DNA of 64,000 nucleotides from Cordilura impudica. Lineage: Eukaryota; Arthropoda; Insecta; Diptera; Scathophagidae. Shown piece by piece: positions 56,589 through 64,000 of the stretch. The notes beneath the pieces were generated by a model. It was not told where the DNA came from. It searched no databases and saw only the letters and a program-made list of their open reading frames with translations. The translations under genes and the position numbers were made by a program. Within the stretch, counting starts at the first letter, position 1; every line of letters begins with the position of its first letter. Where the stretch lies: positions 106,444,972 through 106,508,971 of the forward strand of contig OY821517.1 in NCBI GenBank assembly GCA_963682025.1, given 5' to 3'.

Positions 56589-57397
56589 GGTTTGGGTATA
56601 ATGACTTTGTGCTGCTGTTTGTAACTACCAAAAAATTTGACCTAAACCCATCTTTTAGTATACCGATCGAATCAAAATCACTATCAGAATCAGAATCACT
56701 ATCTGATTCGATTTAACGATGTCCGTCCGTCCGTCTGTGTGATTTAGCGAAGTCCGTCCGTCCGTCTGTCCATCCGTCCGTCTGTGTGTCCATTTAAACT
56801 TTGTAATCAAACTACAGGTCGCAAATATGAATATATTTTGATTAAATTCGGTATATAAGCCTTTATCGCCCATAGGATGAACTTGGTGAAATTCAGTCTA
56901 TGTTCAGACCTGGTCCCCATACAAATGACCCCTACGAAATCGACATAAATTGCCATAAGTTCCAAATTATCACATAGATCTCAGTCATATTGGGTTTGGA
57001 TATGTTTATTATATCTGTTAATCACTAGTCCAAAAATAACACGTATAGGCCAATTCTAAGTCATAGGCCCCATATTGAGCTGCTTCCTGATCTTCACTTA
57101 AATCTATCAAAAAACAAAAATATTGCACAGTTTTTTCTCAAATTTGGTTTGTATACATTTTTTCAAAATATAAGTGACTTTGCCAAATATGGTCACGATC
57201 GGTCAATTTTTCGACCTGGGCCCCATATAAATATAGCACCCGATATGAACTTTTTCATATCTGCAGCCAAAAAAATTAGTAACAATGCCACCCAAATTTG
57301 GTTTATGTTTATTTTCTTATCGAATTAGTTCGTCTCTAAACCATGGTATAGGGTATCGTATAGTCGATCTAGACTGACTGTAATTTTCTCACTTGTT
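56589..57397 (+). mobile_element. DINE-like repeat, near full length
   Basis: Starts TGGTTTGGGTATAATGAC, has a doubled (GTCC) core at 56720-56790 with an intervening GTGATTTAGCGAA segment, ends CTGTAATTTTCTCACTTGTT. Together with the two preceding minus-strand copies it forms a head-to-head cluster. Confidence 0.75.
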
Positions 57398-58255
57398 TTC
57401 TTAAGTTTTAAATGTTTAATAAATTTGTTCGAAAATTACTTTTTGCAAATTGAGCAATTGCTACCATGCACTTTGACGCTTTAATAAGCCCCTTAAGAAT
57501 ACAACAATAAGCTGGTATGTTATCTACTGCAACCTACATACTATACATATGTATGTGAGTATGTAGCTACTAGTATGAGTAAATTGCATTTGAACATTAA
57601 TTTTAGACCTTTGAAATTTGTATATATGTCTATTTATGTTTATGTTTGTTTATGTATTTCTATTGGTTTTCTTGGCATTATGTTTAAGTGCTGTCACAGA
57701 GAATACAATTTTTACCTTGCTTAAAGATAAATGTCTTCTTAATTAGATTACGGTGTTTAATTGCAAGACATCAATATCGACGACATGGTGGACATGTTTA
57801 TACTTAATTGTACCCCTCAGTATACACAAGATTTCAATTCACTTACATACACTTATAAAAATAATTTAGTAGAAAGCTCAAAGCTATTGTATGTTAATCT
57901 AAGTGGATAAATTTAAAATTTAATGGGGATTCTCCCATTCTTCATAAACAGTTATACAATTTTTGTACACAGTTTTGTAATGTAGCAGATCTATATCTCG
58001 ACTAGATCATATGACAAGTACGAAATCACATTCAAGCCCATTTAATTTAATTAAACTCTAGACCCTGGGCGTAGTAGAGTGTTCTTTTATAAATGTCTGT
58101 TGCGCATTGGATTTGGATCTGATATCCTAACCTAAATATATAAAAAAATATAATCACAAGAAAGAACTAATTTCAGGTCAGTATTATATTAAAGTCTTCT
58201 TTGGTCGCAAGGAGCCTTTACATGCTTTAACGGGTTATAATTAAAAAAAAGTAAT
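57398..58255. other. Unassigned AT-rich stretch
   Basis: No gene or repeat recognised. TATGTATGTGAGTATGTAG-type words at 57545-57565 are simple sequence. Confidence 0.4.
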
Positions 58256-59128
58256 AAAATAATAGTCGGTTTAGGGCAACTGCACGATACCCTATACCAT
58301 GCGTTTCGAAAGAGAATTTATGGATCCAAATTTGCCGAGGCAACAACCGGATATGGATAAAAATGTACTAAATTTTATTGGTATTGTTGTTAATTTGTGG
58401 CATGCAGATACGAAAAGTTCGGATGTAATTTTTAAATGGGTATTTCTCAAAAAATGGACCATATTTTGTAAAGTCACTTATTCTTCTCAAAATTTAAAAA
58501 AATCTTCAACATTTTTTTTTTTTGATAGACTTCAGTCAAGATCGGCATTCAGCTTTATATGGAGACTGTGGCTTAAAACTATCATACAGTGTTTATTTTT
58601 GGACTACTGATTAGTTGGCTTGACACACACATATACAGCAAATTTTATCGATATATATTTGATAATCTGGACAATTTTAGTTGGTATGATTGGGGTTATT
58701 TGTATGGGGGCTAGGACTGAACATACATCAATTTTCATCAATATCAACAGCGTTCGTCCCATGGCCGAGAAAAGCTGATATACTAAATTTCTTTAAAATA
58801 TGTGACCGTCTCCGAGAAAAGGGACCTAGTGTGTGAAAATTAAGTTTTGAGAAAAAAATGCATTTAAAGTTTCTACACCCTTTTAGATACCAGAATCCAC
58901 CGTTTTTGACACAACCCATTTTTTGACACACTAGGTCCCTTTTCTCGGAGAGGGTTACATATATTGATATTTGCGATCTGTAGTTTGATTACAAGCTTTT
59001 TATGGACACACAGACGGACGGACGGACATAAGCATTCATAAAGTTTTTCTAAGTCGATAGGTATAACAAAAGGTGGGTCTACGTCCAACACATTATACTT
59101 TGTCCACATATTGGTATAGGATATGACT
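58256..59128 (-). mobile_element. DINE-like repeat, diverged, carrying a MITE
   Basis: Starts AATAGTCGGTTTAGG, core GACGGACGGACGGAC at 59012-59026, ends TTGGTATAGGATAT. Divergence from the other copies indicates an old insertion. Interrupted by a 159-bp MITE. Confidence 0.7.
58801..58959. mobile_element. 159-bp MITE with TGTRACC...AGAAAAGGGACC ends
   Basis: TGTGACCGTCTCCGAGAAAA and, in reverse complement, TGTAACCCTCTCCGAGAAAA; the TIR extends ~34 bp to GGGACCTAGTGTGT. TA at 58799-58800 and 58960-58961. Removing it leaves AAAATATATTGATATT, matching AAAATATATTCATATT in other copies of the host repeat. Confidence 0.85.
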
Positions 59129-59432
59129 ATTCACAATATAGAAAAGTCACAAATATAGCTAATTTAATTCAGATTTATGGGACGGGTCTTTTGGTTTAAT
59201 TATAATTATATATCGTATGGTACCTCATTATGGGTCCGATATTTTTAGCTCCTAAGGATGTAGTCAGTAAGTTGCCCAGCAAAAAAAAGCATCAAAAGAA
59301 GTGAAATATCCCAGATGTCTTGAAAATTTTAATCAAAACCAATGAATTTAACATGGGAAGTGTCCAAATCACTTCTTCTGAATAGTAGTTATATTTTAAA
59401 ACCATTTCTATATGTACTTTATTGTACTTTGT

Positions 59433-60306
59433 ATACCCTATGCCACTATGTAGTCAGTGTACAAAGAATTTGTACTAAAGTTTGTAACTATAAAAATTAT
59501 TTGACCTCAGATTCATTTTCTGAGTCGATTTAGCGATATCCGTCAGTCCGTCTGTCCGTCTGTGTCCTTGAAAACCTAGTTATCAAACTACAGGTCGCAA
59601 ATATGAATATTTTTGATGAAATTTTCTACATACGCTTTTAGCGAACGCTATAGAAGTTGGGGAAAATCGGTACATGTTCAGTAGCGTGTCCCGAATTATT
59701 TTTTTAGCTTGCGCCCCCCCAAATGATGGGGATTTAGGACCATTTTACGGGAAAAATAGCAAAAAAATTTTTGAACAAAAAACCAGATGGCTACCGGATC
59801 CTAAAGATTGCAATCCTAGTGCATTAAAAAAAAATTTTTTTTTTGATTTTCAAAAAATTGACGCCAAAAGTAGCGTAATACAGAGTACATTCCGGAAAAA
59901 ATATTAATAAAATTTCCGTAGAGCAATTTTGGTGCAGCGTTGCATCTTAAAGATGGAAAGTGAGTACATATTTTTTTCTTTCTTTCTTTCAAGCTAAATT
60001 AGTTTCAAAAGCTGCGCAAACTAGAGGATATTAGTTAAAACTATTTCAAAAAATGTGATAGAGCTTTTCTGGTCCAGCGCATTATATGTTTTTCCTAAAA
60101 ATAAGTGACCTTACCAAATATGGTAAGGATCGCGCCAATTTCCGACCTAGTCCCCGTATAAATACAGCATCCGATATGAGCTTTTTATATCTGCAGGTAC
60201 AAAAATTAATAGCAATGCCACTACTCTAATTTGGTATATGCTTAATTTCTATACCTTATTAGTTGGACCTAAGAAACTATTTATAAATGTATGGTATAGG
60301 GTAGCT
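59433..60306 (+). mobile_element. DINE-like repeat with foreign or replaced middle
   Basis: 5' part 59433-59682 (GTATACCCTATGCCAC, core CCGTCTGTCCGTCTGTG) and 3' part about 60089-60306 (AAGTGACCTTACCAAATATGG to GGTATAGGGTAGC). The 59683-60088 segment does not match the repeat and includes GCGCCCCCCCAAATGATGGG. It has no paired ends. Confidence 0.6.
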
Positions 60307-60451
60307 TTTTATTTTATTTTCACAATGTAAATTTTTTAATTCAAAACACAGTGCAATAACAGTTTGGTCTGACATTGGTTGGTCAAAATATTTGGGTTTA
60401 GTTTTAAGATTTAATATCACTTATACTTTTCGCAATAAAAATATTTAATTT

Positions 60452-60984
60452 TTATACCCAATACTACCCTATGGTCAGATATTAAGGCATTTTTGCTAAT
60501 GTTTGAAACTACGACACATATTTCATCCAGACTGAGTCGATCTAGTGATGTCTGGCTGTCTGCTGTTATAGCTATTGTCGATTATAGGACGATTGTTATG
60601 GTAAGTAGTGAAAATCGGAGCATGTTCAGATCAAATTATTATATCGGTAAAATTTTACACCCATTAGTCGGTAGTCCAAAGAAACCTGCATGACCATTTT
60701 TAGTTCAAGTCCGCATATAAAAACCAAAATACTGAGAACATTTTTGAGAATAAGTGATTTTGTTAAATATGGTCATGATCGGTATATTTTTGGACCGAGT
60801 CCCTATATAAAAATAACAACCGATATGCATTTTTACATATCTGCTGGCCACAAATTAATAAAAATGCCACTCAAATTCGGTTTATGCCTATTTCTGATTT
60901 CAGTTGGATCTAAGACCCTTCCTCGATACTTATGTTTTAGAGTATTGTATTGTCGGTCTAAACCTCATAATTTTCTTACTTGTT
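60452..60984 (+). mobile_element. DINE-like repeat, old and shortened
   Basis: TATACCCAATACTACCC start, eroded GTCTGGCTGTCTGCTG core, ends TCATAATTTTCTTACTTGTT. Confidence 0.6.
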
Positions 60985-61109
60985 TATATAAAAATTTTTA
61001 TTTCAATGTAATTTATATTTATTTTTATTTTTCGATATAAATTTAAAATTCCCATTATTATTTTGAAAACTCTAAATTTCTATTTGATATTATTTAGATT
61101 TTAACCTCC

Positions 61110-61330
61110 ACACTACTGTGCAGAGGGTATCTATCAGCATGTCATTCCATTTATAACGAATCAAAAAATGCATTTGCAATCCGATAAGGTATATATGTTC
61201 TTGATCCTTATAACAACTCGAGTCGATATAGCGATGTCCGTCTGTCCGTCTGTCTGTTGAAATTACGCTCACTGACAAAATGAACTATTTACATGGGGAA
61301 AGTTATACGAATATCGTGTTTCATTATTTC
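61110..61330 (+). mobile_element. mini-me-like repeat fragment
   Basis: CAGAGGGTATCTATCAGCATG, ACTCGAGTCGATATAGCGA, GTCCGTCTGTCCGTCTGTCT and TTGAAATTACGCTCACTGAC. Very similar to the core known from Drosophila intergenic DNA. Confidence 0.6.
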
Positions 61331-61516
61331 GAGCAGGTTGCTATTGAAAATGGATTATTTGGGCATCATTGCGCCAAGATATGTCCAAAAATATGAAGGC
61401 ACCTCTAAAAATTTTTAGAAATTCAGTGCGTTTGTTGTAATAATTATTTAGTATTAAGTTTATAAAGTTGTTTACTTTTTAAAATATTTTGTTTGCATTT
61501 GCTATATATAACTTCA

Positions 61517-61724
61517 GGGGCTAATCGTCGCATTCGTTATCGAAATTTTTCGATCAAAATTATTTTTTTATTTTCAAAATAATATACTAAGAATAATTTT
61601 ACTCTATTATAGTTAACGAATTATGGCCCCTGGTTAAGAGTAAAAGTGAAAGGTCTGACGTTTGTCAGATTGATTGATTGATTTCGATTGATTTTACTCG
61701 ATATCGAATGCGGCGAATAGCTTC
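61517..61724. mobile_element. MITE-like unit with GCTAWTCGYCGCATTCG ends
   Basis: GCTAATCGTCGCATTCGTTA at 61520 and, in reverse complement, GCTATTCGCCGCATTCGATA ending 61721 (24-bp TIR, about three mismatches). The word GTTAACGAATTATGG inside recurs twice at 25033-25063, where a related ACGAATGCGGTGATATCG end also lies at 25139. No certain target duplication. Confidence 0.55.
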
Positions 61725-62157
61725 CAGATATTAATGCAAACCCAAAACCCACGTGGTGTTTCATAGCATTTTTATATTTAAAATTATAGTTTTTTAAAAT
61801 CACATCCAAAGAAGTACTTCCTTTAAACACTAATATTGCATAATTAACTTTGGTATATTAGTTTTTAAAGTAAAGTTTAGCTTTTCATGTCCAACATTTA
61901 ACATTTATACTAACATATATTTGTGAGTGTACCAGTTCTTGTGATTAATATTTTATATGTTAATTGAATATGTAGTCGTATTAGCTTAAAAGATGTGGTA
62001 TTATTAATTGCAATTTTCTAGTAATGCTCTCATTGCGTAAATACAGTAGTTTTCCAATTTAACGATCCAGTAAGTTGTCAGGCCTGTTCGTTAAACTGAA
62101 AACTTTGTTATACAAAGTACTTACTTAAGAAAAGCTGTTTTACCTACAATAAATATA
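61725..62157. other. Unassigned stretch
   Basis: No gene. TACAGTAGTTTTCCAATTTA at 62042 resembles pogo/Tigger-type ends but no partner end is visible. Confidence 0.35.
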
Positions 62158-62158
62158 A

Positions 62159-62951
62159 CAAGTGAGAAAATTATAGTCGGTCGAGACCGACTTTATGATA
62201 CCCTATACCATGCGTTTAGAGACCCTATCTCTTAGGCCAAACTAACTGGATATAGAAAATAAGCATAAACCATATTTGAGTGGGATTTTTATTAATTTTT
62301 TTGGCTGCAGATATGAAAAATTTCATATCGGATGATATATCTATATGGGGACTAGGCCCAAAAATGGAACGATCCTGACTATGTTTGGTAAAGTCTCTTG
62401 TATTTTGCAAAAATATATACAAACAAAATTTGAGAAGAATCTGTGCAATATTATTGTTTTTTGATAGATTTAAGTGAAGATCGGGAAGCAGCTCTATATG
62501 GGGACCATGACTAAGAGTTGTCCCAGGGATCATTTTTAGACTACTCATTAATGGATGTAATAAACGTATACAAACCCGATTTGAGTAAGATCCATATGAC
62601 AATTTGGATCTTATGGCAATTTATGTCGATTTCATAGGGGTCATTTGTATGGGGGCTAGGTCTGAACATGGACCGATTCTCACCAATTTCAATAGCGTTC
62701 ATTCCATGGCCGATAAAAGATCAAATACCAAATTTCATCAAAATATATTCATATTTGCGACCTGCAGTTTGATTACAAGCTTTACATGGACACACAGACG
62801 GACGGACGGACGGACATCGTTAAATCGAATCAGATAGTGATTCTGATTCGATCGGTATAATTAAAGATGGGTGTAGGTCAAATATTTTTGGTTGTTACAA
62901 ACAGCAGCACAAAGTCATTGTACCCAAACCACATAGTGGTATAGGGTATAA
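62159..62951 (-). mobile_element. DINE-like repeat, full length
   Basis: AACAAGTGAGAAAATTATAG start with hairpin 62177-62193, core GACGGACGGACGGAC at 62799-62815, ends CACATAGTGGTATAGGGTATAA. One of the best preserved copies. Confidence 0.85.
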
Positions 62952-63039
62952 AAAAGAATTATGCTTTTTGTAATTTATTTGCTCAAAATAATTTTTAAAA
63001 TAATGACATAAAGAAGCAGAAAAGTAAAGGAAGAATTCA

Positions 63040-63970
63040 TATCACATTGTGAAAGATTATTGTCATATCATCTGTTACCACTTCTGGAAAAAGTAAACAT
63101 AATTTCTGATCATCAATATGGATATCGTCATAAACATGGAACTCTAGTCTTTTGACAGGGTTTGGCATCTTGGCCTCTTGCTTACCGACACCAATGTACT
63201 TGATACTTAAATCGTATTTACATAACAGAACGTTTTATGTAAAAGTATATGAGGAAATTTCTAAAATTTTTGATATAAATTTAAGTGTGCCTCAGGGCAG
63301 CGTACTGGAAGATGTAACATTAACATCAGATGAATCCCCTATTATAGCATCTACAACATACAAAGGGAATTAAATGTATTAGATGATTGGCTAAAAAAAT
63401 CGAAAATTGATATTAATACCGATTAATCGGTACATATTACTTTTACTTTAAGGAAAAATGATTCCCCATTAGTTCATATTAATGGATCTGAAATACTTAA
63501 ATCCAATAGTGTAAAATACTTAGTAATGCATCTGGACAGAAAACTCACTTGTAAAGATCACATCAAAAAGAAAAGAGAACATTTAAATATAAAGAGTCTG
63601 AACTTAGTGTCGAAAACAAAATTAGAATTTATAAGACTATATTGCAACCTGGCATACGGCATACGGCATTATGGGGAACCCCAAGTAACTCGAACATATA
63701 GATACTTCAACGATACCAGTCACAAACTCTGAGACAAATTGTTAGAGCTCCGTGGTTTGTAACTAACAAACAAATGCACGATGATCTTAAAATACCCTTC
63801 CTAAAAATGAAGTAAGAAATTTAGTTCCCGCTATTTAGATAGCCTCAGTAACCATCCAAATACTCCAGCCCTTTCATTATTAGATGATCTGAAGACGTTA
63901 TAAGACTGAAAAAGTTTCAAGTATTATGTATGCCTTACAGGAAATAAAAATATTGTAAATATGTAAGGGG
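63040..63970 (+). pseudogene. Jockey-type LINE reverse transcriptase relic
   Basis: Continuous degraded similarity to a Jockey-clade RT: LLPLLEKVNIISDHQYGYRH (about 63080), LILKSYLHNRTFYVKVYEE (63200), INLSVPQGSVL (63275), where the sequence then skips the catalytic YADD region (deleted) and re-enters at VHINGSEILKSNSVKYL, MHLDRKLTCKDHIKKKREHL (63475-63590), KTKLEFIRLYCNLAYGIRHY (63620), LRQIVRAPWFVTNKQMHDD-like sequence (63730-63785) and the end region (63830-63910). Multiple stops and frameshifts. It lies at the window edge; no poly(A) tail is visible. Confidence 0.7.
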
Positions 63971-64000
63971 TCCGCCATCTAACGTTTTTTTTCAACTAGT

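Noticed and set aside
59674..59907. 77-residue frame in the foreign middle of a DINE-like repeat
   Set aside because: No recognisable motif; includes homopolymer runs. Kept only as an unassigned segment.
62042..62110. pogo/Tigger element end
   Set aside because: A CAGTAG-like start is too short to rely on and no matching opposite end was found.
3826..62837. A recurring ~80-residue reading frame (MDLMAIYVDFIGVICMGARS-type) present in many copies of the window
   Set aside because: It is the translation of one strand of the non-coding DINE-like repeat. It recurs because the repeat recurs, it is broken in about half of the copies and the opposite strand also gives frames.
1..64000. CRISPR arrays, bacterial operons, riboswitches, rRNA
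   Set aside because: None seen; the window is eukaryotic.

Overview
This is an AT-rich window from an insect nuclear genome, almost certainly a higher (calyptrate-type) fly. The main evidence is a spliced, intact La-related protein 1 gene (larp) whose protein matches the Drosophila/vertebrate LARP1 pattern, with polyglutamine and Ser/Thr-rich linkers typical of flies. Many copies of a DINE-1/mini-me-like repeat built around a (GTCY)n core support the same placement. No prokaryotic signal, CRISPR array or functional tRNA is visible.

Layout. 1-12.9 kb is non-coding sequence and transposon relics: Helitrons, mariner/Tc1 relics, DINE-like repeats and a foldback element. 12.9-19.4 kb holds five coding exons of larp on the + strand; they splice with canonical GT-AG sites into 1498 codons including the stop, with the La motif and the cap-binding DM15 region. 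The start codon lies in an upstream exon I could not identify. 19.4-23 kb is 3' UTR and AT-rich sequence. From 23 kb to the end I see no host gene. That part is a dense graveyard of mobile elements: an I-clade LINE relic split by a Helitron, a 460-bp (AAAAT)n microsatellite, a Penelope-like element, a nest of TTAA-flanked palindromic elements with a piggyBac inside (31.5-35.9 kb), a Jockey/CR1-like LINE, a Tc1 element carrying DINE-like and MITE insertions (41.4-45.3 kb), a hAT relic, a TIR element with an intron-containing gene of an unclassified transposon family (48.5-50.3 kb), tRNA-derived SINE sequence, tandem repeats, about fifteen DINE-like copies, and a Jockey reverse-transcriptase relic at the right edge.

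How it fits together. larp is the only gene I would call functional. The rest gives an unusually readable insertion history: several insertions can be undone on paper to give back the pre-insertion host sequence, with TA or TTAA target duplications or a T|T junction. The two most interesting observations are (1) the 31.5-35.9 kb palindrome, in which each younger TTAA element sits exactly at the apex TTAA of an older palindrome, and (2) the 48.5-50.3 kb element, which links a widespread but unclassified arthropod ORF family to ~235-bp terminal inverted repeats and a spliceosomal intron.
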